Origin: Planctomycetaceae bacterium
GTDB lineage: Bacteria > Planctomycetota > Planctomycetia > Pirellulales > Pirellulaceae
DNA length: 44,520 bases
Reading direction: 5' to 3'
Assembly (NCBI GenBank): GCA_002862205.1
Contig: PKCN01000144.1
Coordinates: forward strand, 1-44,520
Below the pieces are notes generated by a model. It searched no databases. It was not told the origin of the DNA and saw only the letters and a program-made list of their open reading frames with translations. Below, piece by piece: positions 1 through 9,398 of the stretch. The number at the start of each line of letters is the position of its first letter. Positions within the stretch are counted from its first letter, which is position 1. The position numbers and the translations under genes were made by a program.

Positions 1-37
1 TTGAGGCTGGCATTCCGCTTTCGACTGCCAAGGCGAG

Positions 38-1048
38 TCAACTTGTCGGGTGGTTGATCACGTTTCGCAGCATCTGTCCTGTCAACACACGACGACAAGC
101 CTCGGCCCCCTTGCGACGCATGTCAGCAAGACCTTCTTCGCAGTAAAAAGCTGAGTGCGGATTGATAATCAGGCGTTCGTGTGCCGGATGCTCAGGATCA
201 CGCCATGCGACCAGCAATGGGTTTTGGTTACTGGGTGGTTCCTCCGCTATCACATCGATCGCTGCTCCCGCCAAACGCCCATTTTTGATGGCTTCTGGGA
301 CGGCAGCGGTATCAACGACATCTCCCCGTGATGTGTTGACCAGATAACTTCCCATCGGCAACCAGTTGAGTGTTTCAGCATTAATCATGTGATGAGAATG
401 CTCGTTCAGCGGGCAATGCAGACTCAGTACAAATGATTCACTCATCAGTTCCTGCAAAGATTCAACACGCGTGATCCCCACAGCCTTGTCATATCCATCA
501 GGTTTGAACGGATCATAAAATCGAACATCCATTCCCATTGCCAATGCGCGGCGGGCCGTCGCAGTGCCAATACGCCCCAGTCCCACAATGCCAAAAACGC
601 GTCCTCGTTGCCGGTAAAGGGGTGGGGCCACATGGTACATCCAGGGGTCCGGCTGTGAACGCATCCTGAGATTGTAGAAATTGATCCCTCGTGTCATGGC
701 CAATGCCATGCCAATTGCGGAGTCTGCAACTTCTTCAGTACCGTAATCAGGTACGTTTGCGACAGGAATTCCACGCCGTCCTGCCAGAGCATGGTCAACA
801 TTATCAAATCCAACTCCACATCGGACGATCAACTTACAACACTGCAACCGCTGTATCGTTTCAGCAGACAGAGCCAAGTTGTGATAGAGCATGACTGCAT
901 CGGCGGAATCGATTTTGCCAATCAGTTCGCGTTCATGATACGCATCGCATGCCTCAACAGTAGCAACTCCCTTCAGCACCTCCCGCTCTATTTCCAATGA
1001 GTCGCTGATAAAATCAGTGATCACAACACGGTGTTTTTCGCTTGTCAT
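38..1048 (-). CDS. CtBP-like D-2-hydroxyacid dehydrogenase
   Basis: NAD-dependent D-isomer-specific 2-hydroxyacid dehydrogenase of the C-terminal-binding-protein-like group, 336 residues, the normal length. It would interconvert a 2-hydroxy acid and a 2-keto acid in the cytoplasm. The Rossmann dinucleotide motif GLGRIG lies at residues 156-161. The catalytic Arg (NTSRGD, R241), Glu (AEEPP, about E269-E270) and His (NPHSA, H298) are all present. It lies 47 bases downstream of the altronate-dehydratase-family gene on the same strand, so the two are probably co-transcribed and may act on one sugar-acid pathway. That link is inferred from position. The substrate cannot be read from the sequence. 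Phosphoglycerate dehydrogenase proper is less likely because there is no C-terminal ACT domain. Confidence 0.88.
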   Translation of the reverse strand: MTSEKHRVVITDFISDSLEIEREVLKGVATVEACDAYHERELIGKIDSADAVMLYHNLALSAETIQRLQCCKLIVRCGVGFDNVDHALAGRRGIPVANVPDYGTEEVADSAIGMALAMTRGINFYNLRMRSQPDPWMYHVAPPLYRQRGRVFGIVGLGRIGTATARRALAMGMDVRFYDPFKPDGYDKAVGITRVESLQELMSESFVLSLHCPLNEHSHHMINAETLNWLPMGSYLVNTSRGDVVDTAAVPEAIKNGRLAGAAIDVIAEEPPSNQNPLLVAWRDPEHPAHERLIINPHSAFYCEEGLADMRRKGAEACRRVLTGQMLRNVINHPTS

Positions 1049-1095
1049 TCCGAGTCATCTCCTTCGAGCTGTTATTGTTGTCCAAGTTGCCTCAA

Positions 1096-2679
1096 TCACA
1101 CAGTCGGCCCAACGGTCCAAGGCACGAACTCATGGTCGCCAAACCCTTGCATTTCACTACATGTTTTCTGTCCATTTGCGACGCGCAAAGCAAATTCAAA
1201 AAACTCGTCTCCAACTGACTGCAAATCCCGACCGTCAAGGATGCATCCTGCGTTCAAATCCATGTCTTCGCGCATGCGATCGTAAAGATTCGTGTTGGTT
1301 GCAATCTTGATCACTGGCGTTGGTTTGCATCCATAGCAGCTACCACGTCCGGTGGTGAACATGACAAGATTTGCCCCGCCAGCGACTTTCCCTGTCACAC
1401 TGGCCGGATCAAATCCGGGTGAGTCCATCACGACGAGACCACGAGTTTCCATTTTCTCACCGTAATCAAAGACCGCTTCCAACGCCGTGCCACCGCTCTT
1501 GGAGACAGCACCAAGCGATTTTTCCGTGATGGTCGTTAGTCCCCCAGCCTTATTTCCAACCGATGGATTATTGTCGATTTGCCCACCGTATCGTCCTACG
1601 TATTCTTTCCACCATTGGATTCGATCCAACAGTTTCCTTGCCACCTCGGGAGATCGACTGCGTCCAACCAGCAGGTGCTCAGCACCGTAAAGTTCTGTTG
1701 TCTCAGAAATTACCGAGAGCCCACCGCAGGCGACAATCCGGTCGGAAACAACACCGACAGCAGGGTTGGCGGTCAAACCCGAGTAGCCATCACTTCCTCC
1801 ACACTCCACCGCTAAACTCAGGTGCGATGCATCAGCAGTTTCCCGTTCACATTGATTGGCCCGGTCGAGTACATGTTCAAGCAAGGCATCCGCCTTTGCG
1901 ATGGTTTGCCGTGTGCCACCTTCGGTTTGCATGGTCAACATGGGTATCCCACCGTCCCGCGTCAGTTGCGTTCCATCGGGAGCGTGCAGAGAAACGATAC
2001 CGTGATGCTGCTGAAGATATCCCCCGGTTGTCTGCTCACAGCCGAGCCCGACCACCAAGCACCCTCCTACGTTGGGATGCTGGGCATAACCCGCCAGAAC
2101 CCGACCCAGCATCTGATGCTTGAGACCGTTGTATTCCAGGGCGCAACCCGTGGTATGGGTCACAGCGAAGACACCATCTACATTGGGCCAACGTTCCATT
2201 CTCTCCTCTGTGAATCGTGCAACAACTCGATGGCAAACCGTCGCACTGCAGTTCACCGTGGAAACGACCGCAACATAATTACGTGTTCCAACGCGTCCAT
2301 CTGGCCGACAAAAGCCCTCAAATGTCCGCGACAAACGCTCAGGTGCCTGCGGCGGATTGACCTTACTCAAATCGTCAGAAACGAGATGATGATCAGCTAA
2401 ATTATGGGTATGAACATGATCTCCTGGACGGATCGCTGCTGTAACCAGACCGATCGGTTGACCATATTTCACGATGGAGTCACCGGCTTGAACCCCGGAG
2501 ACAGCCATTTTGTGTCCTGCAGGAATCTCGGTGTTGGCCACCACCGTCTGCCCCCCAATTTCAACTGATTCACCGCGTTTCAGAGGTTTGGTAGCGACTG
2601 CGACATTATCCTCGGGGTCAAGTCTTACCAGTCCTGAGTTTGCTGTGACGTTGTTCATATTTGTTTCACTGTGCGTCAT
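1096..2679 (-). CDS. UxaA-family (altronate/galactarate-type) dehydratase
   Basis: Two-part sugar-acid dehydratase of the UxaA/GarD superfamily. A small SAF-like domain (about the first 100 residues, beginning LVRLDPEDNVAV) precedes the large catalytic domain containing the family stretches GRVGTRNYVAV, GLGCEQ, VECGGSDGYSGLTANPA and TTGRGSCYG. Members dehydrate aldonates or aldarates such as D-altronate to 2-keto-3-deoxy acids using iron or another divalent metal. The full length of just over 500 residues fits a complete enzyme with both halves in one chain. The start is uncertain: the frame is open to a TTG at 2715, with ATG codons at 2679 and 2658, none with a clear Shine-Dalgarno sequence. 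The gene is followed after 47 bases by a 2-hydroxyacid dehydrogenase and is divergent from sucC. I infer a sugar-acid catabolic pair; the exact substrate is unknown. Confidence 0.85.
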   Translation of the reverse strand: MTHSETNMNNVTANSGLVRLDPEDNVAVATKPLKRGESVEIGGQTVVANTEIPAGHKMAVSGVQAGDSIVKYGQPIGLVTAAIRPGDHVHTHNLADHHLVSDDLSKVNPPQAPERLSRTFEGFCRPDGRVGTRNYVAVVSTVNCSATVCHRVVARFTEERMERWPNVDGVFAVTHTTGCALEYNGLKHQMLGRVLAGYAQHPNVGGCLVVGLGCEQTTGGYLQQHHGIVSLHAPDGTQLTRDGGIPMLTMQTEGGTRQTIAKADALLEHVLDRANQCERETADASHLSLAVECGGSDGYSGLTANPAVGVVSDRIVACGGLSVISETTELYGAEHLLVGRSRSPEVARKLLDRIQWWKEYVGRYGGQIDNNPSVGNKAGGLTTITEKSLGAVSKSGGTALEAVFDYGEKMETRGLVVMDSPGFDPASVTGKVAGGANLVMFTTGRGSCYGCKPTPVIKIATNTNLYDRMREDMDLNAGCILDGRDLQSVGDEFFEFALRVANGQKTCSEMQGFGDHEFVPWTVGPTV

Positions 2680-2715
2680 ATTTTGGAGCCGAAAAACGGT
2701 CGAAACTGACTTCAA

Positions 2716-2852
2716 ACGGGTTTATTTCTGGCAATGATCGTAAAAACTTCGAGCAAGGACGTCTTGCCCATGGTTCCTGACCTCAATGCTGGTGCTTATA
2801 TTCCGAACATCGCAAATTTGTACGACGCGACCCAACAGCGAAGAATCATTCG
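2716..2852. promoter_or_regulatory. divergent intergenic region upstream of the UxaA-family gene and sucC
   Basis: This short divergent spacer must carry promoters for both the sugar-acid dehydratase and sucCD. A plausible -10 hexamer for sucC, TATATT, lies at 2797-2802, about 50 bases before the ATG, but no convincing -35 partner is seen at 16-18 bases upstream. No operator-like inverted repeat stands out. Confidence 0.25.
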
Positions 2853-4037
2853 ATGAAGATCCACGAATATCAGGGCAAAGAGTTATTCCGCCAAGCTGGT
2901 GTGCCAGTCCTGGAGGGAATTGTAGCCACTACACCCGAGGAAGCCGTCGCTGCCTACGAGAAACTCGGAGGCGCCATTGCGGTGGTCAAATCACAAATTC
3001 ACGCTGGTGGGCGTGGAAAAGGCACGGTGCTGGACAATCCAGACCAGCGAGGCGTGGTGGTTTGCAAGAGTGCCAGCGAGGTACAGGACGCGGCTGCTGG
3101 ATTGCTGGGCAAAACGCTGGTGACGATCCAGACCGGGCCCGAAGGCAAAACCGTCAATCAGGTGTTTGTCGAAGCAGGCTGCGATATCGCACGCGAGCTC
3201 TATTTGGGCATTGTTCTGGATCGTGCCTCCTCAAGACCGGTCCTGATGGCCAGCACGGAGGGTGGCGTCGAGATTGAGAAAGTCGCGGAGGAAACACCCG
3301 AATTGATTTTCAAGGAACATTTTGATCCAGCGATTGGGCTGGAAGGCTTTCAGGTCCGAAAGCTCTGCAAAAAGCTGGGGATTTCGGGAGCAGCGGCAAA
3401 GGCAGCCGCCCGCTTCATGCCAGCCATTTGCCGGTTCTTTGTCGATTACGACTGCTCGCTCACAGAGATCAATCCGCTGGTGATTACAGGCGACGAACAG
3501 ATGATCGCACTGGATGCGAAAGTCACCTTCGATGGCAATGCACTGTTCCGACACAAGAGTTTGTTGGAACTGCGGGACCTTTCTGAAGAAGAACCCAGCG
3601 AGGTTCGTGCCAGTGAATCCGGCCTCAGTTATGTCAAGCTGGAAGGCAACATTGGCTGTCTGGTCAATGGTGCCGGGCTGGCCATGTCGACCATGGACAT
3701 CATCAAGTACCACGGTGGCCAACCCGCCAACTTTCTTGATGTGGGGGGAGGGGCAAACGCCGCTCAAGTCACAGAAGCGTTTCGCATTCTGCTCTCGGAC
3801 CCCAACTGCAAAGGTGTGCTGGTCAATATCTTTGGAGGAATCGCCCGCTGTACAACCATCGCAGCCGCACTCATCGAGGCAAGCCAGACCGTCGGTTTCA
3901 CCGTCCCACTGGTTGTACGCCTCGAAGGCACTGAAGTCGAAGAAGGCCGAAAAATGCTTGCTGACAGCGATGTCGACATCATTAGCGCCACAGACATCAA
4001 CGATGCAGCCAAGAAGATCGTCGCAGCGGTTGGCTGA
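2853..4037 (+). CDS. sucC: succinyl-CoA ligase (ADP-forming) beta subunit
   Basis: Beta subunit of succinyl-CoA synthetase, the TCA-cycle enzyme that converts succinyl-CoA to succinate with substrate-level phosphorylation. At 394 residues it is close to the usual 385-400. The N-terminus [19 protein letters not shown] is the hallmark of the ATP-grasp domain. Further matches are the HAGGRGKG loop (about residues 51-58), [37 protein letters not shown] and [10 protein letters not shown]. The downstream sucD starts 80 bases later on the same strand, giving the standard sucCD operon encoding the two subunits of the complex. The start is fixed by the conserved N-terminal motif. Confidence 0.97.
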   Translation: MKIHEYQGKELFRQAGVPVLEGIVATTPEEAVAAYEKLGGAIAVVKSQIHAGGRGKGTVLDNPDQRGVVVCKSASEVQDAAAGLLGKTLVTIQTGPEGKTVNQVFVEAGCDIARELYLGIVLDRASSRPVLMASTEGGVEIEKVAEETPELIFKEHFDPAIGLEGFQVRKLCKKLGISGAAAKAAARFMPAICRFFVDYDCSLTEINPLVITGDEQMIALDAKVTFDGNALFRHKSLLELRDLSEEEPSEVRASESGLSYVKLEGNIGCLVNGAGLAMSTMDIIKYHGGQPANFLDVGGGANAAQVTEAFRILLSDPNCKGVLVNIFGGIARCTTIAAALIEASQTVGFTVPLVVRLEGTEVEEGRKMLADSDVDIISATDINDAAKKIVAAVG

Positions 4038-4117
4038 TTCTGACCAGCGATCATTCTGATCACAGACAATCACAAAACACCCCGAATCAACTCCCATTTT
4101 TACAATACGATTCGAAC

Positions 4118-4993
4118 ATGAGCATTCTGGTTGACGGCAACACGAAAGTCATTTGTCAAGGCATTACCGGCAACGCAGGGACCTTTCATTCCCTCGGATG
4201 CAAAGAGTATGGAACCCAAATGGTCGGCGGCGTGACACCCGGTAAAGGTGGTCAAGACGTTGAAGGCATCCCGGTGTTCGATACTGTGGAAGAAGCGGTC
4301 GACCAGACGGGCGCCGATGCCACCATGATCTTTGTCCCTCCTCCGTTCACCGCAGATGCAATCCTTGAAGCGGTTGACGCTGGAATCAAAGTCATTGCTG
4401 CGATCACTGAGGGGGTTCCGGTACTGGATATGGTACGTGTCTACGAGAAAGTGCGAGCCAGTGGTTCGGTACTGATCGGTCCAAACTGCCCCGGTCTGAT
4501 TACACCGGGCGGCTGCAAAATCGGGATCATGCCCGGTTACATCCACAATCCCGGCAAGGTCGGTGTCATGAGCCGAAGTGGCACTCTGACTTACGAGGCG
4601 GTCTGGCAAACGAGCAACCTTGGGCTTGGCCAAAGCACCTGCGTAGGACTTGGTGGTGACCCAATCGTCGGTACCAGTTTTATCGACCTGCTTGCCCGCT
4701 ATCAGGAAGACCCACAAACCGAAGCCATTCTCATGATTGGTGAAATCGGTGGGTCAGCCGAAGAGGAAGCCGCAGCATTTGCAAAAGCAAATGTGACCAA
4801 ACCCGTTGCTGCTTTCATCGCAGGTCGAACTGCTCCTCCCGGTAAACGCATGGGGCATGCTGGTGCCATTATCAGTGGTGGCAAAGGCACAGCCGAAGAG
4901 AAAGTCGCTGCACTGGAAGACGCCGGCATTGTCGTGGCGCCAACGCCCGCAGACATGGGCGACGCCGTTGTTAAAGCCATGGGCAAGCAGTGA
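4118..4993 (+). CDS. sucD: succinyl-CoA ligase alpha subunit
   Basis: Alpha subunit of succinyl-CoA synthetase, 291 residues, full length. The N-terminal CoA-binding Rossmann domain is recognisable from [14 protein letters not shown], and NCPGLITPG and [10 protein letters not shown] follow. The phosphohistidine active site lies in [17 protein letters not shown] at H247, equivalent to the catalytic His of the E. coli subunit. It pairs with the sucC product encoded 80 bases upstream. The gene is followed by a possible hairpin at 5012-5061. Confidence 0.97.
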   Translation: MSILVDGNTKVICQGITGNAGTFHSLGCKEYGTQMVGGVTPGKGGQDVEGIPVFDTVEEAVDQTGADATMIFVPPPFTADAILEAVDAGIKVIAAITEGVPVLDMVRVYEKVRASGSVLIGPNCPGLITPGGCKIGIMPGYIHNPGKVGVMSRSGTLTYEAVWQTSNLGLGQSTCVGLGGDPIVGTSFIDLLARYQEDPQTEAILMIGEIGGSAEEEAAAFAKANVTKPVAAFIAGRTAPPGKRMGHAGAIISGGKGTAEEKVAALEDAGIVVAPTPADMGDAVVKAMGKQ

Positions 4994-5011
4994 TGCCCGC
5001 CAAAGCCGAAC

Positions 5012-5061
5012 TCACGTAATACGATGGCTTCGGTGGTCCGATTCCTTCAGGAATCACGTGA
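5012..5061 (+). terminator. possible hairpin downstream of sucD
   Basis: A perfect 6-bp stem GATTCC/GGAATC with a TTCA loop lies at 5040-5055. It is directly flanked by ACGTGA (5056-5061), which can pair with TCACGT (5012-5017), so a nested structure is possible. There is no following T tract, so intrinsic termination is uncertain. The site lies between the convergent sucD and the minus-strand membrane-protein gene and could serve either. Confidence 0.3.
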
Positions 5062-5249
5062 TTGCAAACGCGCTCAATGACTTGCAAAGGCGATGCGCTG
5101 CTCCTCGTCAACTTCGCTCGATCACGCACACACGACGAACTCCCGAAAAGTTGCCAAGCCGGCGAAAACCACTCGACGGACAACCAAGTCTCGGCGTCGC
5201 TCTGGTCGCTGGATTTCCCTGGTCGCTGCCGCTCTCTGGGACCTCTGCA

Positions 5250-5690
5250 TCATCGCATGGCGATGCACGCGTAGAAGGCCATCAGAACACCACGTGAAGT
5301 CCATAACACTGTCCTGATCCAATTGCTGGAGACCAGTCGACGATAAGTCGACTCATCGAACCCATTGAGCAACTGATTGTGGCAGGGGATCTGCAGCAAC
5401 ACAGTGGACAGCCAGATGAGTGCGATCAGAACAAGTCCGACAATCGCAGCCCAACGTGGAAAGCTGTCTGGGGCAGAGACAAGCAACAGAACAGCGGTCG
5501 CCAACTCAAACAGCATTGGCACCCCAACAATGGGTGTGATCAGCCGATTGTGGTCTGCCTCGTACTGCTGAAACTGCTCAACGCCCACTCGATCGAACAT
5601 ATTGTAATGCACGATCTGGACCATCCAAATCAGCCCGACCATGTACCAAGTAGCGATCAGGTTAACAATGAAGAAAGTTGATCCATTCAT
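5250..5690 (-). CDS. small integral membrane protein (about four TM helices)
   Basis: Unrecognised 146-residue membrane protein. Hydrophobic segments lie at about residues 5-27, 52-72, 80-102 and 122-143, consistent with four helices. Polar landmarks between them include QQYEADHNR, QIPCHNQLLNGFD and the SNWIRTVLWTSRG segment before the last helix. The start codon overlaps the stop of the upstream epimerase gene (ATGA, 5687-5690), so the two are almost certainly translationally coupled. This coupling implies a shared context, but no function can be assigned. The gene converges on sucD across a 256-base spacer in which I see only a weak hairpin. Confidence 0.8.
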   Translation of the reverse strand: MNGSTFFIVNLIATWYMVGLIWMVQIVHYNMFDRVGVEQFQQYEADHNRLITPIVGVPMLFELATAVLLLVSAPDSFPRWAAIVGLVLIALIWLSTVLLQIPCHNQLLNGFDESTYRRLVSSNWIRTVLWTSRGVLMAFYACIAMR

Positions 5691-7066
5691 TCCATCGACT
5701 CAAGTCGCTCAAAGCCAAGACTGTACTGCAAGAAATTGGCCAGCTCATTGAAACGGAACCTGTAGCCGGATTCGAGCAGTTTGCCAGGCTTCACCCTCGT
5801 ACTGGAGAGCAACAAAGCATCAGCCATCTCACCCATGGCAGCCCGCAACACGAAAGCGGGGGCGGGAAATATCGCCGGCCGACCGATCACGCGGCCCAAG
5901 GTTTTTACAAAGCCCGCATTGGTAATCGGCTCGCTGGACACAAAATTCACTGGTCCGGATAGCGAAGGCTCCGCAATCGTGTGGTAGATCGCTCCCAGAA
6001 CATCGTCCAACGCAATCCAACTCCACCACTGCTTTCCATTTCCAAGTGCGCCACCAGCAAACTTGGCCGGCAGCAGCATTTTCTGCAACGCTCCGCCTTG
6101 GGGTGACAACACTAATCCGAATCTCGCATTAACAACACGAATTCCGGCGTCGATTGCGGGTTGGCAAGCTGCTTCCCACTCACGAGAAACATCCGCAAGA
6201 AAGTCATCGCCCGCTGGCGAGGACTCGTCAAAAATCTCATCCCCTCGACTCCCATAAAAACCGATTGCCGAGGCGCTGACCAGCACCTTGGGCTTGCGGT
6301 CCAACTTTGCCAACGATTCACAAAGCGAACGAGTCTTATCGACACGACTGTCCCTGATCTCGCGTTTGTTCTCTGCACTCCAACGCCCACCTGCAATGGG
6401 CTTACCGGCAAGATGAACAACCACATCAACATCTGACAATTTTCCAGCTTCGCCTGACCAGGCTGCGATCGCATTGGATTTGGAGTCCGGCGCGCTGTTT
6501 GTTTTTCGAACAATAGGAACCGCTTCGTGTCCCAGCAGAGTCAGCATTGAACTGAGCTGCCTCCCGACCAACCCCGTGCTACCTGAAATCGCGATTCGCT
6601 TCTTCGACATGGGGTGATCAGTCTGCAACCTCAGATCATCACGAGTCACACGGTGCCTGTATGCGAACATCGCCTCGATTTTTTTCAAAGCAGCTCCACT
6701 ACCCAGCAGATTTCCCAACGCTCCCAACGGCACAGTGAAGTCAATTTCATCCGTCAGCGTAGAATGCTCATCAAGTGCTTTGAAGTGATGACGATGGTTC
6801 CAAGCCGCGAACGGCCCAGAGAGTTGTGTGTCAGCGAACAAATGCGGAGGCTCATAAACAGTGTGCTTTGCGACCCAGCGAATTGGCACCCCAAACAGGG
6901 AGGTTTTCAGGACCACCCTACTGCCAACCGCGAGACTGTGATCAGTGCTCTCAATCTCGACAGACTCCCATGGAGGCACCAGTCTTTGCAACGCTCCGGG
7001 ACGTTCGTGGTACGCAAAGGCATCTTCCACCGAGACCGGAAGTGGGGAGGATGCTACATATTTCAT
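5687..7066 (-). CDS. TIGR01777-family epimerase with N-terminal SRPBCC domain
   Basis: Two-domain cytoplasmic protein. An N-terminal SRPBCC/START-like domain of about 150 residues (beginning MKYVASS, containing FAAWNHRHHF) is fused to an NAD(P)-binding SDR epimerase of the SDR39U1/TIGR01777 family. The second domain starts at about residue 155 with RIAISGSTGLVGRQL and contains VVHLAGKPI, SASAIGFYGSRGDE, RFGLVLSP and WSWIALDD; the C-terminal part matches DUF1731. The substrate is unknown for the family; the SRPBCC part suggests a bulky hydrophobic ligand, which is inference. I chose the ATG at 7066 because it begins directly with the SRPBCC fold; a more upstream in-frame ATG at 7102 is possible. 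Coupled by ATGA overlap to the small membrane-protein gene. Confidence 0.9.
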   Translation of the reverse strand: MKYVASSPLPVSVEDAFAYHERPGALQRLVPPWESVEIESTDHSLAVGSRVVLKTSLFGVPIRWVAKHTVYEPPHLFADTQLSGPFAAWNHRHHFKALDEHSTLTDEIDFTVPLGALGNLLGSGAALKKIEAMFAYRHRVTRDDLRLQTDHPMSKKRIAISGSTGLVGRQLSSMLTLLGHEAVPIVRKTNSAPDSKSNAIAAWSGEAGKLSDVDVVVHLAGKPIAGGRWSAENKREIRDSRVDKTRSLCESLAKLDRKPKVLVSASAIGFYGSRGDEIFDESSPAGDDFLADVSREWEAACQPAIDAGIRVVNARFGLVLSPQGGALQKMLLPAKFAGGALGNGKQWWSWIALDDVLGAIYHTIAEPSLSGPVNFVSSEPITNAGFVKTLGRVIGRPAIFPAPAFVLRAAMGEMADALLLSSTRVKPGKLLESGYRFRFNELANFLQYSLGFERLESME

Positions 7067-7154
7067 GGTTTGTCTCTTGCTTTTGAATCGCTGCGAATCC
7101 ATTCCTGCTGACAGTCAGCACTGTTGGCTGAGGTCAAGCTGATCCACTTGAAAA

Positions 7155-9053
7155 TCACTGATTCCAATGCCCGAAGCGATTTTTCTTCTCCGCAGGTGGG
7201 CCCGGTTTTTTGGCATCAAGCGTCGAAATCCCCTCGCTGTACAGCATTTCACCGCTGTAGCCATCATGAAAGGTGACGACGACTTGGGGCTCATCATAGG
7301 CTACGAATTGATAACCGGCTCCCGCCGGACGTCCCGCTTTTACGATGTTATTGACGGAGATGACCGAATACACCGTATGTCTCTGTCGCAAATAATGCAC
7401 ATTATCAGGATACCCACCCAGCCATTTGATTTTGATGGTTCGTCCTTCGCTATCAAACCAGCCTCCCAACGGAGGCAAGCCCGCCGTGCCGATGGGGTGA
7501 TTGGCAGAGTTCACCGGTGACACCAGAAACTCCCAAACATTGTCGGTAATCTGCGCAGCCACAGGATGATGCACATCACCGGTGAGCAACAACACAGGCT
7601 TATCAAGTTTGTCCAGCATCTCTGTCAACTCTTCACGCTCATGCACATAACCACAATAACCATCCCCTTTTGATTCCGTACTCTCGCCTCGCATGTGGTA
7701 GGCACTGTGATAGATGAACCATGGGTCAGGCGAGACCACGAACAAAAATTCGGCAGGACTTCTGGTCACCGTTTCGATGAACCATTTTTTCTGCGTTTCA
7801 CCCAGGACATGTCGATCCTTATCATTGGCATGAGCAACGCCTTTGAACTTGCTTCTTTGACCTCTTGTATCGAGAAACAGAAAGTGGCAATTCCCGACAA
7901 CTTTGTCGAAGTAATGGTGAGTTCCGATACTGTAAGGAGCCGGTCCTGAAGCTTTTGCAGGCGGTTCGATTTGCAGGTGCGTCGCATCAATCACCCGCTT
8001 CACCCGATAAACCCCAACATTGTTACCACCGCGAGTTGAGCGAGAGGGTTTGGCAGCACCCTTGTAAAAAGGGCCCACGTGCAGCGTACTTACCTGCCGC
8101 AGATCCAAGGTTGTAAAATCAGCCTCGGGGTCATGCAGAACATCTGTGTCCTTCACCAGATTTGCTTTGCCGAACTGCACCGCAGCTCGCTGCTCGCGAT
8201 CACCATTGGCCCAATCAGCGTAATACTGCCAGACGCGTACGGCCGGATCTCGCACAAGGTAGTTGCCATCCCCAAGCCCCACCTCACCACTGCCGTCAAT
8301 GTTGTCGGTGACTTCGTGATCGTTGTACATCGTCAGCATTGGCACATAACGCAATAAACGATTCAGTGAGCGACCACGGTCCAGATAGAGTTTGTAATTA
8401 TTTTCTATTCCAGCGGCTGACCCATCAAGGGTTTCCTCATAACTGTAGTCACCGTTAACGATGTGAAACGAAATACGATTTCGATGCTTTTCCCAAATCG
8501 TGTTGAAGGCAGGTGGGTTGGGATAAATCCCATAAGTTTTCCCGGGTGAGCGCTGTCGCTGGCAAGCACCAATCGAGAAACTGAAATTGAACTTTCCTTC
8601 GGGATTGAATTGATGCTGGTAACTGCCCTTGGCCGGTAAAGTACGGAAGGTAGGCCACGGATCTTTGAATTCCGCTCGCAGGTCAATGATCTCGCCTGCG
8701 ACTCGAATGGCATAAGCGTATTCCGTATTGGGGAGCAGATCGCGGACTTCGACGAACCCAGTAAAATCCTCTGACGGCACTGTTCGCCCCCGATGCACAT
8801 CCGCATCAGCGAAGGGTGGCCGATTGGGGCGAATCAAAACATCAAAATCAACTTCTGAGTCCGCACGCAGCCAGATTCGCACCGATTTCTTCGTGATATC
8901 GCCAAGGACCGGGCCGTGAGTCACCGCAGTGCTCTGGCGGGGAACGACGTGATTGGCGACCGGATCAGGCCAACTCAGATCCTGCGACCTGGCCACAGTG
9001 GGCAAAAACAGTAAACCAAACAAAATCAGTTTCATCTTCATCAAAACATCCAT
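7155..9053 (-). CDS. secreted PhoD-like alkaline phosphatase/phosphodiesterase
   Basis: Large metallophosphoesterase of the PhoD family. A signal peptide (MKMKLILFGLLFLPTVARSQ) is followed by a PhoD N-terminal Ig-like domain (THGPVLGDITKKSVRIWLR) and the catalytic domain with FSFSIGACQR, HIVNGDYSYEE, YNDHEVTDN and LLTGDVHHP as metal-ligand-bearing segments. It should hydrolyse phosphate esters outside the cytoplasm; metal content is not readable here. At about 630 residues it is longer than the Bacillus enzyme, mainly from insertions before and inside the catalytic domain. The frame is open to a GTG at 9077; I prefer the ATG at 9053, which leaves a short basic leader before the signal core. 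It lies on the same strand as the DUF1501 gene but is separated from it by 345 bases. Confidence 0.85.
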   Translation of the reverse strand: MDVLMKMKLILFGLLFLPTVARSQDLSWPDPVANHVVPRQSTAVTHGPVLGDITKKSVRIWLRADSEVDFDVLIRPNRPPFADADVHRGRTVPSEDFTGFVEVRDLLPNTEYAYAIRVAGEIIDLRAEFKDPWPTFRTLPAKGSYQHQFNPEGKFNFSFSIGACQRQRSPGKTYGIYPNPPAFNTIWEKHRNRISFHIVNGDYSYEETLDGSAAGIENNYKLYLDRGRSLNRLLRYVPMLTMYNDHEVTDNIDGSGEVGLGDGNYLVRDPAVRVWQYYADWANGDREQRAAVQFGKANLVKDTDVLHDPEADFTTLDLRQVSTLHVGPFYKGAAKPSRSTRGGNNVGVYRVKRVIDATHLQIEPPAKASGPAPYSIGTHHYFDKVVGNCHFLFLDTRGQRSKFKGVAHANDKDRHVLGETQKKWFIETVTRSPAEFLFVVSPDPWFIYHSAYHMRGESTESKGDGYCGYVHEREELTEMLDKLDKPVLLLTGDVHHPVAAQITDNVWEFLVSPVNSANHPIGTAGLPPLGGWFDSEGRTIKIKWLGGYPDNVHYLRQRHTVYSVISVNNIVKAGRPAGAGYQFVAYDEPQVVVTFHDGYSGEMLYSEGISTLDAKKPGPPAEKKNRFGHWNQ

Positions 9054-9077
9054 CCTCAGAAACCGTAATTCATTCAC

Positions 9078-9398
9078 ATTCTGAACCAGAGAACACTCAA
9101 CGATCAGTGCCGCGGCAACGCTACCTTATCAGGTCAGTATGCACCTCGCTGGATTCAGCCTCGAACCCAAAGCCCTTTCTGACAGCGTGCTCAAGCAATG
9201 AGATTTCAACTACTCGACTACCAGTGACGAGCCCTGGAAGCAATGAAAGCAGAAGAGGAGGAAGGCAGCGTAGGAAACGCTACAGTCAGCAGTCAGCAGT
9301 CAGCAGTCAGCAGTCAGCACGGCAACAACGGATGCGATGCGTGAGTTCCGCCAAATCCGAGACAGCCCAACAACCAATTTCATCCAAAAGCGGAATGA
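9078..9398. other. intergenic region between the DUF1501 and PhoD-like genes
   Basis: No convincing gene. Apart from a perfect heptamer array at 9284-9318 I see no gene-like or repeat structure. The promoter of the PhoD-like gene presumably lies in 9060-9200 on the minus strand, but no hexamer pair stands out. Confidence 0.5.
9284..9318. repeat. perfect heptamer tandem repeat (AGTCAGC)x5
   Basis: Five perfect head-to-tail copies of AGTCAGC occupy 9284-9318, in the gap between two minus-strand genes. Because the unit is seven bases it cannot keep a reading frame, so a coding role is unlikely. It resembles the short tandemly repeated repetitive sequences known from some cyanobacteria. A second, much longer heptamer array is at 27615-27810. 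Confidence 0.95.

Noticed and set aside
1563-2400. Plus-strand ORFs of about 190 residues within the UxaA-family gene
   Set aside because: They are antisense to a clearly homologous gene and show no family features.
3231-4717. Long minus-strand ORFs of 288 and 205 residues antisense to sucC and sucD
   Set aside because: They lie entirely opposite firmly identified sucC/sucD, show no family features, and are explained by codon bias of the sense genes.
5093-5317. Small basic plus-strand ORF after sucD (KVAKPAKTTRRTTKSRRRS)
   Set aside because: It overlaps the end of the convergent membrane-protein gene, has no clear ribosome binding site, and neighbouring frames are also open; a histone-like look is not enough.
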